Source: Liriodendron chinense
Taxonomy: Eukaryota; Streptophyta; Magnoliopsida; Magnoliales; Magnoliaceae
Direction of reading: 5' to 3'
Length of the DNA stretch: 64,000 bases
Assembly: GCA_003013855.2 (NCBI GenBank)
Contig: PVNU02003892.1
Span: 558,001-622,000, forward strand
The position numbers were made by a program, and so were the translations under genes. Under the pieces are notes generated by a model. It saw only the letters and a program-made list of their open reading frames with translations, ran no database searches and had not been told where the DNA came from. Of this stretch, positions 36,501-50,600 are shown piece by piece. Within the stretch, counting starts at the first letter, position 1, and each line of letters opens with the position of its first letter.

Positions 36501-37733
36501 TATAATATCTCTACGATCCTTTTTTTTAATTTTTTATATTTAGGATACCACCATTATCTTAGCCTTGTTCCAGCTATTCAGGATAGGCTTATGAATCCTA
36601 TTTTGCCAGTGAATTGGCAATTTTCATGATGATAGTGGTGGTGGTGATAGTTTGGATTAATGCATTTTTCTCTATTTCATGGTGGTAGACAATGGTGTTT
36701 TTGTTTAAGTTCAACCTCTGTTATCCACACTTCTTGCCTTATTTGTTACATCAGGAAAAGGGAGAAGCTTTTCTCGAGTACCATTTTTTACCCTTTTCAA
36801 ATTTCTATTTGCAGGTTTTGAAAACCCCTGTATCAATGGATATGCTTGGACGCATTTTCAATGGATCAGGAAAACCGATAGACAATGGTCCTCCTATATT
36901 GCCTGAGGCTTACTTGGATATTTCGGGTGAGTCATTTCAAGGGAGCCGATGGATTTGAAATCATCAATTACCATTCTTTAAGACCTGAAATGTATATTCT
37001 TTCTGTACGAGTAAGCTCTGCTGTTCTGTTTCAGGAAGTTCAATCAACCCTAGCGAGAGAACCTATCCTGAAGAGATGATTCAGACGGGGATATCCACGA
37101 TTGATGTCATGAACTCCATCGCCCGAGGACAGAAGATTCCTCTCTTCTCTGCTGCTGGGCTTCCTCATAATGAAATAGCTGCCCAGATTTGTCGTCAGGC
37201 TGGTCTAGTGAAGCGATTGGAGAAGTCTGTAAATCTCATGGAGGTAAATCCAATGCATCTAAATCCCTAGTATGAACAACTGAGAAATTGAACATCGGCA
37301 ATTTCTATAGTCCGTAATTGGTTTAAGTCTCATAATCCAATCTACACAATTAACAAAAGGAGTGTACTTTTTCTTAATAATTCACTGGAATAGAAAATTT
37401 TAACCTAAGCCAATGAAAATGGCAAAAAAAGAAAAAGAAAAAAAACTGTTTCTTCTGACTTACGGTGCTTAAAAAGGGGTACGTCATATGTTCACTTGCA
37501 AATTTTCTTTCTGTAAGTGTGCTGGTTGCCTGATGGAAATATGGGTCGAGTCCAAATCGCTGCCAAATGTTTAAACTTGTTGCAATTTCCTTGATCTTTT
37601 CTAACTTGCAAGACTTAAATGCTCTAGCGAAATGTTGATTGTTAGTAATTTACAATTGTAATTTCTTTTTAATTTTCAATGATATGGCAATTGAAAAACA
37701 ACGTGGAAATTTCTTGTTTTGGCCTTCCAAGTT

Positions 37734-37780
<47 letters not shown>

Positions 37781-40700
37781 AATAATTATGTGAGAGTTCA
37801 ATCTTTCCAAGTGATATGGATTTTTTTAACCATTTTGATTAATTGACAGGATGGAGCGGAGGACAATTTTGCCATTGTCTTTGCAGCTATGGGAGTCAAC
37901 ATGGAGACAGCTCAGTTCTTCAAACGTGATTTTGAAGAAAATGGTTCAATGGAGAGAGTGACCCTTTTTCTAAACCTGGTATCTTGATTAACATTAATTT
38001 AACCCATTATCATGGTGTTTATATTATTATTATTATTATTACTACTAGTACTACTACTACTACTATTATTATTGTCGTTGTTATTATTATTATCATTGTT
38101 TTTATTTTTTTATTGTTATCCTTCGAAGATATCTTTATCTTCATCATCTTTCAATATATGAATCTGGCAACTGTTCATGCCATTCCTGGTATTTTGTTGT
38201 TCTGATTTGCCCTTTATACAGGCCAATGACCCTACAATTGAACGCATTATCACTCCTCGTATCGCGCTCACAACTGCGGAATATTTAGCTTATGAATGTG
38301 GAAAGCATGTCTTAGTCATACTTACAGATATGAGCTCATATGCAGATGCACTTCGTGAGGTAATTACTTGTCTATTAACTTAGATGCTGTAATGTTTTTG
38401 AGCAATTTCATTTAATCAATACAATTGTGAATGCGAAATGAGTGCTAAGTTTATCATTGACAACCAAAGAAAAAAGTTGGCTTTATCCTTATTGGATCAG
38501 GTCATATCATTTCATCATCATCATCATCATCATCATCATCTTCATGATGTAAGCCTTATCTCGATTAATTGGGTTCGGCTAAAATTCCTTGTTTCCACTT
38601 TTATGATTATTGAAATTGCACCCGTATACTATGCTTTCATACGACTAATTTTAAATCCTTTAGATTCTAAAGCACCCCTACATAAATCTAGCTTTCTATA
38701 TGCGCCCTTCCTACCCGTGCCAATCAAAACTATGCCATCTGCAAACAACATACACCATGGGATCTCTTCCTGCCTTGTTAACTCTTCCATAACCAATGCG
38801 AAAAGGTTCGGTCTCAATGCCAATCCCTGGTGCAAGCCTACAATAATTGGGAACTCACTTGTCTCTCCATTGGTGATACTTACATTTGTTACTGCTCCTT
38901 ATGTACATCCTTAATCATGTCAATATATCCTATAGAAACCCTTTCCTTTTCCAACACCTACCAGATTAACTCTCAAGCGACCCTATCATATACTTTCTCT
39001 AATTCAATGAAGATCATGGGGAGATCCTTCCTCCTCTCTCTATGTTTCTCTATTAATTGTCCTAAGTAGGATAATAGCTTCAATGGTAGACCTCCATGGG
39101 ATGAAACCAAACTGATTTAACTTTTTCAGTTTATTTTTCAAGTAGGACATATCATTTCCAGATATATTTGTTTGTGGATAACATCATTTTTTTTAATTTA
39201 TAAAAGAGGCAAAAAGAATGAAACAGAGGAGAGCAAAAAAGAAGAAAAAAACACACCAAAGAACCAAAGAGAAAAAAAAGGAGGCAAGCTAATGCAAAGC
39301 TAGATCCAAAAAAGAACTAGATGGCAGAAATTTGGAGGTTGCATACACCACAGACTTGCAGCACAAGAAGCCACTATAGATCCAAGCAAGCACAGGGCAA
39401 GAATAGCTGCCCCCTATCTTGTACCGAAACGAAGAACATAATTGTGGATTCAATTCAAATTTCCGTGAGAAGAGTGTATGTTTATAGCAGTCAAGCCATG
39501 ACAATAAAAGTTGAATATGGAAGTTCCTGTTGAAATCAATAACCATTTTCTAATTTTCTAACTATAGGAAACCTAGACTTCTAAAAACAAAGCAAAAGGA
39601 ACAAATAAAAGATGCCTAACCTCGACCAAGGGTCCTGACCCCCAATCATAAGGGTACGGTGCCGCTTTGACCTTCACCAATAATCAACAACCATCCTGTT
39701 CCGTTTCCCAGTGTACGCCATCACGTGTGCTCCACTGGGCGGTCCTAGATAGCTAGCCATTTAAGGTAGCTGATATTGGTACATCAAAAGGTCCGATACC
39801 GATTCAGATTTTAAGGTCTTCCTTTGACCAAACAGTTTAAGGACATTTTACTCTGAGTTGTTTCCAGATGAGGGTCGGGAAAGATCTTTTCTATACAAGT
39901 TGGATTTTGAATCTCTTTCCATGATGGAGGCCCTCAATATGGAGGTGCTCATTCGTCTTGAAGAGATTAAGGAGATTGTTTGGGAGTTAGGAAGGGACAG
40001 AGTCTTGGGGCTTGAGGGTTTCTTGTTGGCTTTTTCAATCCTTTTAAGAGTTAACTTGGATATTCTAGCATTCACAGAGGAATTTTTTTATTCAACCTTC
40101 CTTCCGAAAGAGTTGGGGTGCACTTTTTTGGCTATCATCCCTAAGGTGGAAGGTGCGGATTGCTTGAGGAACTTTAGGCCCACAAGTCTTCTTGGTAGTC
40201 CATATAAAATCATTGCTAAGATTTTGAGTTTGTATCAGGGTCGTGCTCCCCAAAATCATTTTGCCATTCTTGAGTGCTTTTATTTCTAGAAGGCAGATCA
40301 CCGATAGTGCCTTGATTGCCCATGAGTGTTTGGATTCTTATCACAAAATGGGTGACCAGGTTGTGATTTGCAAACTGGACCTCAAAAAAGCATACGATCA
40401 TGTCAACTGGCCCTTACTAAATTATTTGCCTAGGTAGATGGGTATTGGGGAGAAATGGAGGCATCGGGTTTGGTGTTGTGTGTCCTCGGTTACCTTAGTT
40501 CTTATTAATGGGTCCCATTTTGGGTTCTTCAAAGCTTCTTGGGGGACTTAGGCGGGGGAACCCTCTATCTCCCTTCCTCTTTGTGATTGTAGCTAAAGCC
40601 CTCGGTCAAATGCCATCTAGAGGGCAATCGGTGGGACCGTTAAGGGCTTCTTATTTCAAAATTTTCCAACCGATTAGTCATCTTCAGTTTGCAAATGACA

Positions 40701-43700
40701 CCATCCTGTTTTTTTAGGCTAATAAATCATTGATTTCCAATCTGAGGACCTCGATCAGATGGTTTGAGGTGGTTTCGAGTTTGACTATTAATTTATCTAA
40801 AAGTCAATTTTTGGGTATTAGTGTTCCTGAGGAAGAGGTTGCTCATCTTGCTAAGATTTTCAGGTGTCGAGGAGGTTCTTTCCCTTCCTTCTATCTCGCC
40901 CTCCCTTTGTGTCATCGGCGTCCCGCCTTTCAGATAAGTTGGTGGAGAGAAAGCTGGGCCCCTGGAAGAGTAAGCTGCTCTCCTTAGGGCTAGACTAACC
41001 TTGATTAAATCATCTCTCTCCAATCTCCCCCTGTATTTCATGTTGTTTGGCAGTCATTGAGCACATTGATAAGTTGAGAAGAGATTTCCTTTGATAAGTT
41101 GAGAAGAGATTTCCTTGGCAGGGAGGTGCCCTAAGGCAGTTGTTGAGCGCATTGATAAGCTGAGAAGAGATTTCCTTTGATAGGGAGGTGCATCTAAAGG
41201 AAATTTCATCTTCTTAATTGGCAAGAGGTTTGTTGTCCCTACGACGACGGGGAAGTTGGGATTAGGAGCAATGTTGTCAAATCGATCGCATATGCGACCG
41301 CATATAAATATTTTTTTTTTTCAAAATAAAAAAAAATCATAAAAATAGGAAAAAAAAATATAAGAAAATAGTGGGACCTTTCCTAACTACTAAGTTAATA
41401 AATAATAATTTAATAAGTAATTATACATCACATGTTTAATTGTAACTTATAAGTTTATAAGTTAATAAGTAATCATACTACTCTACTAGTCTATTACTAA
41501 GTAAGTACTAAGTACTAGTAACAAGTAACAACTAACAACTAAGAGTAAGAACTAAGAAAGAAATCAAGTAACAAAAAACTAAGACAAAATGAAGAAACTA
41601 TTTATTTATTATTGATTGTAGAAAATGGAAATATAATTTATGACTTGCATTTTACAAGTTACAAAGTCTAGATAAAAGTAAAACTTTTTTCTTTTTTTGA
41701 AAGGTGACGATTTTATTAAAACACCGCCCAGAGCGGCAAAGAATACAAAGAAAACAAAAACAAGTAGCACAAAGGAAAAGGAACTACAGGGCCAAGAGGA
41801 CGAAGACATCCAAATCCTTCCTGGCGGTAGCCCAATCTAAAACCTAGCGTAATGCTCTTCGCGCGACTAAATAAAAGTAAAACTAACAAAAGACTAAATA
41901 GACTAATAGTAAACTAATCACATTTCTCATTTTCTGATTTCTGTAACTAGATAAACGGTAACACCGTTAACTAGTGGTGGTGGTAGTGTTAGTAGTAGCA
42001 GTAGTAGCAGTAGAGGAAGAAGGTGTATGTGGAGAAGAAGAAGACAAAGAAGTAGTATTATGCATGATCGTGAAGTAATTGATCCAACGGTGGTTCTTTA
42101 ACTTGATCATCATTTCCTCGTTCTTTTATCTTCTCAATTTCTTTTACCACGGGCTGACTGCTACTACTCGCCTCCCCTCTCCTTCGTCTTCGAGCAGTAG
42201 TTTCTCCAGGCGTCGATCCGTATGCGGCATCTTCAACTTGCGCCCATTGTCAAGTTGTCGCCAACAAAGACTAGCTCCTCCGTCTCTACGAGCCACTCGT
42301 TTTCTGCATCCAATTCATCCAAGCAGATAGGGTCATAAAAATCAGGCTTTTTTTTCCTAGTCTGGAATCGTTCTCGCAATTTTTTATTATATTGGACAAA
42401 GACCAAGTCGTTAAGCTTTTTTTCCTCAAGGCGATTTCTTTTCTTGGTGTGAATCTGCATAAAAGAAAGTGTATTCGACATTAGCTTTACAATTATCACA
42501 AACTGTAAGTCTATAACATACTAAGTTACCAACATTAAACATCAACACATTAACATTTTCATTTTTTCCAAACTTACCACCTCGAACGCACTCCAGTTGT
42601 GCTCGCAACCGTTGGCAGAACATGTAAGTCCAAGAATCCTCATGGCCAGCTTCTTTAAAGCTGGATTCTTCCTGTTCGGGTCAACTCCATAGGAAGCCCA
42701 TCAATCGGCTGAGAAAAACAGTTTAAGTAAGTTAGACTTTACTTTATAGATTACTAGATTGTAAAAAACTATTTGTAAAAAACTTTTTCATATTACTTCC
42801 TGGGCATTTTCATTGTCTGATGCCTGATGACGATCTCCCTTGAGAATATACCATCACTCTTTATATAAAAGTCCAGTAAAGCTGAGATCCTATCCTGTTT
42901 TTCTCTATCTGGAACAATTCTTTCCAACACATCAATAAATCCAGCCATATGTACTTCAAGTGTTGCAACTGGATTGGGAGAAGAGAATAAACAGGCCGTG
43001 TTAAGGATGTAGACAGCCAAATATAATGGAGATGGCATTTGGCTGCCCCATCTTTTATCTATAATATTTAGAATGTGACTGTAATCACGTTCTCTATAAT
43101 TGAAATGGTTCATAATCTTAACTTTCGTCGATTCCTGTCACATCATAAATATAACCCATTGCCGGCTTCTCATCCCCGTCCACCAGTCGCAACACAGTGA
43201 CTAATGGCTCAGATGCTTTTAGCGGCTTTATCACTTGTGTCCAAAAATTTTATGAAATGATTGTTTGTTGAACTTGTTTCCCTTCAGTCTTCTTTGACCA
43301 AGGCCCACTTGTAAAATCGGCCGACACTACAAAACTTCTAAGTTTCAATTTTTTTACATTTAATCTTTGTAGTGTTAAGAAGGCTGTAGTGAAACGGGTG
43401 GACTGTTGGACGTAGCAAGTTGCCCCCAATGTATTTTCTCATTCGACTGAGAAGAAGGGCGTATTTGTACATAAATGCTGTGATTCTTCTTGCCCTTGCA
43501 ATCACTTGTAAAAATAACTTACCTATATCTTCTAACATGAGATCAATACAATGGGCCGCACAAGGGGTCCAAAGTAAACGGCGCCTCTTTTTCATAAGTA
43601 GACGACCGGCTGGCTACATATGAGGCTGCATTGTCTGTAATTACCCGAACAACGTATTCCTCACCTATTTCCTCAACTACACTATCTAGTAATTCAAATA

Positions 43701-44637
43701 AGTGGTTTGCGGTATGAGAATGGCCTGATGCACCCACAGACTTCAAGAACATTGTCCCAGTTGGACAATTCATTAGAAAGTTAATGAGAGACCTACCGGA
43801 TCTATCGGTCCATCCATCAGCCATGAGTGAACACCCATACATTTTCCACGATTCCCTATATTCAAATATAAATGATCGTGTATGCTCAACTTTGTTTTTG
43901 AGGCACGTCTCCCTCATTTCATGATATGAAGAAGGTTTAAGCCTAGGTCCAAATTGACCCATTGCCTCAACCATAACTTTGAAACTTCTTGATTTTACCA
44001 CATTGAAAGCAACGCCGGTTTGGTAAAATCACTTAGCAATATACTGAATAATGGTTTTCCTATCTTTTTGTTTATACCGGCTTTCTAAAGTTGTTTGAGC
44101 TGGCCCTTTGCCCCTACCTCTTTGGTCTACCACATCCTCAGGGTGTGGTCTTCACCATCTATCCATGGGTCCATGCCCATGAACTCTTTTCGTGGCCAGT
44201 GGTGGTCTAGACCGGCCTGTAGACGTAGGAGGGGTAGGGCTAGCTTCATCTACGTTTATTTCTTCATATGCATCTTGTTCCATATATTCCTCTTGATGCA
44301 GGGCACTATCGCGTCTTTTTCTCGATTTTTATCCATTTACTCCATAGTCTCCCTTCGGATTTCTGGAGTAATTTTGTCGCATGTTCTCGCATTTGATCTC
44401 GGTGTATGTGCTACGTGTTGCTTGTACCAAGCAATACCACTGGAACTCACATACCCACATAACTCACATACTATGTGAGTTTTCTCCATAGCACTAAGAT
44501 AGTGCCCATACTTCCAACTTGGTTCATTCGACTTGGGTTTCAAAGAGGAAGATTGAGAAGAAAATATAATTATGTAATATAAAAGTAACTAAGTATGTAA
44601 CTTGTAATTTGAAAATAAAAACTAAAAACTAAAGTAA

Positions 44638-44682
<45 letters not shown>

Positions 44683-47600
44683 TACACTTACACACTTGAT
44701 GCTTCCACTAGGCGCGCACGCACACACCACTACACTACACACTTACATAGTCTAGACTAGTACTCTTGTAGAAGATAAGAAAGTGAGAGAAAAATAGAAT
44801 TTAGAAAGAGAGAGAATGTAGAGACTAGAGACTAGAGAGTAGAGAGATAAAGACGGAAAGAGGGAAAGAGAGGTTACACTACACTACTTACACTTGTAGG
44901 AGAAAAGAGAACAAAACAAAAGAAAGAAGAAAAAAGAGAGAGAGGGACTTGAGAGTTGAGACTTGTAGTTGAACACTTGAAGTTGAGAGTTGAGAGTTGT
45001 CACTTGAGAGTTAAGAGACTTGAGAGTTGAGACTTTACTCTTCTTCTTCAATCTTGATTCTTGAATCTTAAGTCTTCTCTTGAGTCTTGACTTGAGCATC
45101 TTGACTCTTGGAATCTTAGACTTGGTAGGTAGGTAGGCTTGACCTTGTAATTGTTATAGATTGTGGCCTACACACTTGAAACAAAATGTAAGAAAAAGAT
45201 GGGAACAAAATCTAAAATATACATGTATGTGTAATAGACTAATAGTGTATAAATGTAAGAGAGCAAGATTAGAAAGATTGATTGAACTTGATTCTTGAAT
45301 TTGATTCCTTGAATGTATGAGAGAGAGATTGAAGAGTGAAGACCACTTGGAAGTTGGAACTTGTAACCTGTAAGTTGTAAGAGAATAAGAGACTTGAGAG
45401 TAAGAGAATTTGGGAGACTTGAGAGTTTGGGATAAGAATGAGTGAAATGGGTGAGTTTGGAGCCCTATTTATAAAGAAAAAGTGGTTTTTTTACAAAAAA
45501 AAAATAAATAAAAAATTATGTGCCAACGGTCAGAAAATGGTCAGATTTCTGACCGTTGGCCAATATGCGATCGCATATTTTCGCATAAAAAAAATATGCT
45601 GGATCGCATATTTTCGCATAAAAAAATATGCCATGGTCGCATATGCGATTTGACAACATATATGCGCATATGCGATCGCATATTCACATATGTGACCGCA
45701 CATGACAACACTGATTAGGAGTTTGGAGATAGTCAATTCTGCCTTGTTGGGCAAGTGGGTTTGGCTGTTTGGTGTTGAGGCCTCTAGTTTATGGAGGAAT
45801 GTTATTGAGGCAAAGTATGGTTCTTCCCCCCATAGGCTAGTGGATCAGAGAATCCTCCCTTTACTGTGCTTCTTTCCTCTAGAAGGCTGTAGCGCTGGTA
45901 GCCCTCAAGGTGCTCGAGTGTTTTTAATTTGTTGTGGGGGATGCTTCCAAGGTCAGATTTTGTGATGATATTCGGTGCAGGGATTCATCTTTCAGATCTT
46001 CTTTCCCAGCTTTGGCTAATCTCTGTCCAATGGCTGATATTTCTGTTGTGTATTGTTTCTCTTTTCTGGCATCTGGTGGTGTTTGGGTTCCCCCATGCAG
46101 GAGGGGCTTAAATAATAATGAATTCAATGACTTGCTCTGCCTCCTATCTCGTTTGTAGGGGATCTGAGTCGCTCTTGGAGCTGAAGACTCCTTGGTCTGG
46201 CGCTTTGGAAGGTTTGACAAGTGTTCGGTTCGTTCTTTATCCTTGCGCCTTTCTCGAGTAGATCAAGGGATAGATAGCCATCATACTACGTATGTCTGGT
46301 CGTTCTTGGCTCCTCCTAAAATCTCAGCCTTTGCCTGGCTTGCTGGGAGGAAAAGAAAGATCCTCACCAGTGACAACCTGCATAAAAGATTGATGCCTTC
46401 TGCCCAATGTGTCTTCATCCACTTCTCTTTCTCAGGGGTAGTTTGGTCTGGAATTCCTAGGGCTTCGAGTGTCTCCTGGGTGATGCTAGCTTCGATTGAT
46501 GGTCTTTTTAGGTCGTGGCACGTTGGAGGATGGGGTTGGACAGGTCAGAAAAGATGGAGATTGGCCCTGCTTGCTATAATTTAGGCAATTTGGTTAGAGA
46601 GAAACAATTGTTGTTTCTGCAATCAGAAGGATCTTGGAATGTACATCTCTTCTAGCATCTCCGGCAACTGCATCAAGATATCATGATGGCTATATTTGAT
46701 AGTTTTTGAAGACCACATTCTTCATGCTGTTGTTTGGTTATGGGACTTCTCAGCTTTGTTATCCAGAGTCCACAACCATCTTAGGTCACATTAGTCATCT
46801 GGATATGCCCCTTGGACCCCTTACTAATCATGTTCTGATAAAGTTGTATCCATGTTGGTTGTCCATACAAAGACAGAGGTGCACGTAAGTGGCATAAATA
46901 GTCATATTATGAACTTGTCATATGTGGTCTGATCATTATAATACATGCACATTTCCTTTGCCATTGTAGAAAAGGAAATTTCATGACTAGATCCCAGGCT
47001 AGAGAGAGGGTGCTTCTTGCCAGTAAATGTGTTGGGAATTCCTTCCCTCTTCCTTGATGTTCCTTGCCTTCTCACTTGTTTAAATGAAATCGCTCATCCT
47101 TCCCTATCCAGGTTTCTTGGAAGCCCATGTTCATAGTTGGGCATCCTTACGTTGTGATTGATAAAAGTGCTGTTGAAGCTACAGCATCTTTCAAACAAAA
47201 GTAAATGACCTTGTTTTAATAGATTTTCTATTGCATAGAAATGTACGACAGTTTGCAAATGGTTCTTGTCTGAAAACGGCTTAAGATTTGAAACTTGACT
47301 CTCAACCTTAGTAGGGCCTGTCAGAGTTCACTATGCCTATTAGTTTCTCCAAGTACCTGAACATTGAAGCGGTTGCAACTTGCAACTTGTGTGATGCAAA
47401 ATATCCATTTTGGCTGCAGGTATCTGCTGCCCGAGAGGAGGTGCCTGGTAGACGTGGGTATCCTGGTTATATGTATACTGACCTGGCAACAATCTATGAG
47501 CGTGCTGGACGTATTGAAGGGCGAAAGGGGTCCATCACACAGATTCCCATTTTAACCATGCCTAATGATGGTGATTATAGCTTGCAAATTTTTTATGCAT

Positions 47601-50600
47601 GATTATGTAACGAGGAATACATAATTTTTTATCGAGCATTTGTTGTCTAATAAATCATACTCTTGGAGGTTGCCTTTTTGGTGATCTAAATTGTTCATAT
47701 GGTGTGCACTATGTTGATGGGAAACACTGCAAAATTCTCAGCCATGGGATGATCTTAACTGGATGATCCATTCCCTGTAAATGTGGACCACTGGTTGCAG
47801 ATTGCAGGGCCCATCCTGTGTGATGGGGCTAACTGGATTAAGGCTTAGGTTTACCAAAAGGCAAGCTCAACCCATATGATTGCTGTGTGGAACAGAAAAT
47901 GCTGTCTTTTATTGGTTGAACAATGCATGTGCCTGATTTGATTGTATGCGTCAGATATCACGCATCCTACTCCCTGATCTTACGGGTTACATCACTGAGG
48001 GGCAAATATATATTGACAGGCAGCTCCACAATCGACAGGTACAATTGAAATTATAATCTCTCATGTATTTTCTTTTTCTTTTGCTCTTTTTATCTTTTTC
48101 TTTTTGGAAGGATCATCTTTCAATATTATATTGTAAATGGCTTCATATTGTTAGCATTGTGTCAAATCCTATGATTGCTTTTATCGCCAATGAGAATCAT
48201 ATTCAGCTCCATTCCATTTGACAAAACATTTAGACGAATTGTCTAACCTACTCAATAGAATGAATGGCGCTGGATTTCATGATTTCAGTGGTTCAAGTCA
48301 TTTTGCTGTATGTATTGAATGGAGATGATATTGAATTGAAGGCAACATGTTATGATATTGAATTGAAGGCAACAGTGTTAAGACTGATTCCTTTCCATGG
48401 TTTGATGTTCTTGATTCTTTATATCGTTAATTACTACAGAATTTCCATTAAATAATTTAAACAACTGTTTGATGTGGAATATTAGAATACAGTAATTTTT
48501 TTTTTAGAGAGAACTGAAAATTTATTAAGAAGCCTGCCAAAAGGCAGGGAAAGAATACTAATCAACACTACGGCAACAACAGAGAAGAAAGATTAGCAGA
48601 ATTAGCTGCCCAAACATAAGGGGCCCATTCTGAAACAGCACATTTCATTGAACAAATGACCCTTTCAACTGAAGATCTCTTGTTCTGAAGACACAGACTG
48701 TTCTGATCCTTCCAGATGAACCAAAAGATACCCATCACAACAAGCCTCCAAACCACTTTCTGAGATTTACCTGCTACTCCTTCATGTGAAGCCCGCAAAA
48801 GATGGTCAACTGACTTCAGGCATCACCCAAGAGATATGGAAAAGGAGAAGGAAATGATCCCAAACTTTACGAAGCGAAATGACAACGAATGAAGAGATGG
48901 TCAATCGACTCTGTTCCCCATGCACATCAAGCAAATGTTGAGAATGATAAGGGATCTCTTTTGGTGGTTTTCGATGGTTAGCACCCTCTTCCTCCCCACT
49001 GACCAAACAAAAGCTGTGACCCCTGGGTGTTTCTCATATCAGAAGGATACTGATCAGAAGGATACTCCTTGGTGGAGTGCTGACAAGTCTGGGCGTTTCT
49101 CAGTACGGTCTCTTATCAAGGTCCTTCGCCCGACTGAAGCAAGGCCAGAGCTTGATTTCCTCACCCCGTTATGGAGCGTTCAAGCTTCCCTTAAAGGTGG
49201 TAATGTTCGGGTGGCTGGCGGGTAGAAACAAAATTCTCACCCTGGATAATCTCTGCAAGAAAGGTTTCGTTCTTCCTAGCGCTTGTTACATCTGCGTCTA
49301 AGCAGCAAAGTCAGTGGACCTGATGCGGACATCAGTGGTGCACCCTTTAGAGTGTGCACCTGTGGACTTAGGAGCACACTCAGGGTGGGGTCGGCTGTGG
49401 ACTCAGGGGGACCGTGGATTCGGGGCCCACGTAGGAGGATTCGACTGAGGGCCTAGGGTGACCTGTGGATTCGGGGCCCTGAGGTGAACTCGTGGATTCG
49501 GGGCCCTCTCAACCTGGGCTATGAGATAAAGGGATTGATTCGCCACACTCTAACAGTTCGAGCTTTTAGAGCAAGTGGTTAGTTGTCCTGCATCAGGACC
49601 ACATCTTTCTGCATTGTCATTTTGCCCGGGGTATCTGGGACTATATCTGCTCGATGTTCAAGATTATGTGGGTCATGCCTGGGTCGATTAGCTCCATGAT
49701 GAGATCCCAGCTTGGGAGCTGCCTGAAGGGGAGGGACTCTAAGAGATGGAAGCAGGCCCTGCTGGCTGTTATGTGGATAATCTGGAAGGAGAGAAACAAC
49801 CGTTGTTTCAGAGATTCAAGAATCTCTCTCAGCACAGCCTGCGCATCCATTTCTATGTTGTTAAAGGATTGGGAAAACAGCCTTTGAGGCTTCTTTGTTG
49901 TATCTTTAGTTTTGGTTTGCTTTTTTATGGTTTTCCTTTTCTTTGTTTTCTGTTTGGTTTTGTCTTTTGCCTTTTTTTTTAATAAAGTTCATCCTTCAAA
50001 AAAAAAGAAAAAAAAAAGAAGAAGCCGTGACCCTGGGAAGAGCTCCATTAGACCACTGATGGAACGGAAACAATGGCGAGATAGCCAGCTTAGAAATCAA
50101 ACTGTAACACGAGTGCACTGCGAAAACGCCCAAGCTATGGTCTCTCCGGACCATCGCATCTTCTTCTTGGTGGCAAAGGCATGAAAAGTTTCAAATGATC
50201 AAGCAGGCTAATAACTCAACTTCCTCATCCAGTAAATTCCTTTGACATGGAACAGAAAAATCATTGACCCCGGCACATATAGAGTAACAATGATCCACAA
50301 GAATGAACTGGTCAGTGGCAAGACTGGCCATTCTCAGGAAAAGCTCATGTAATGGCCGCTCTCCACACCACACGTCCATTGAAAAGCGAACTACGATTCC
50401 CCTTTCCGAGAGAGAAATTCCTCCATGAAAAAAATTGCTCGGTTGATATAATTGCCTTCCAAACGTTAAGGGCACGATGGAGATGAAGACTTTATACTCA
50501 AATTGCCGATCTGAGTGCGATATTTGGAAACAAGGATTCCCATCATAATTTGCCCAATTTAGACCTGAACTCCAATGCCTATTTTCCAAGAAGAGCAACA

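Larger units (their letters stand above)
41269..45713 (-). mobile_element. hAT transposon, near-complete, transposase on minus strand
   Basis: Ends CAATGTTGTCA (left) and CAGTGTTGTCA (right, complement) are the inverted repeats. ATTAGGAG flanks both sides exactly (41261-41268 and 45714-45721), the 8-bp duplication of hAT elements. It interrupts the L1 reading GLGI-RSLEIVN. Subterminal GCGATCGCATAT and CGCATATGCGA words crowd both ends. Transposase pieces are listed separately. Length 4,445 bp. Confidence 0.93.

Noticed and set aside
38438..38914. 158-residue plus-strand open frame with a poly-His run
   Set aside because: It is the antisense of an RTE reverse transcriptase and its (GAT)n tail.
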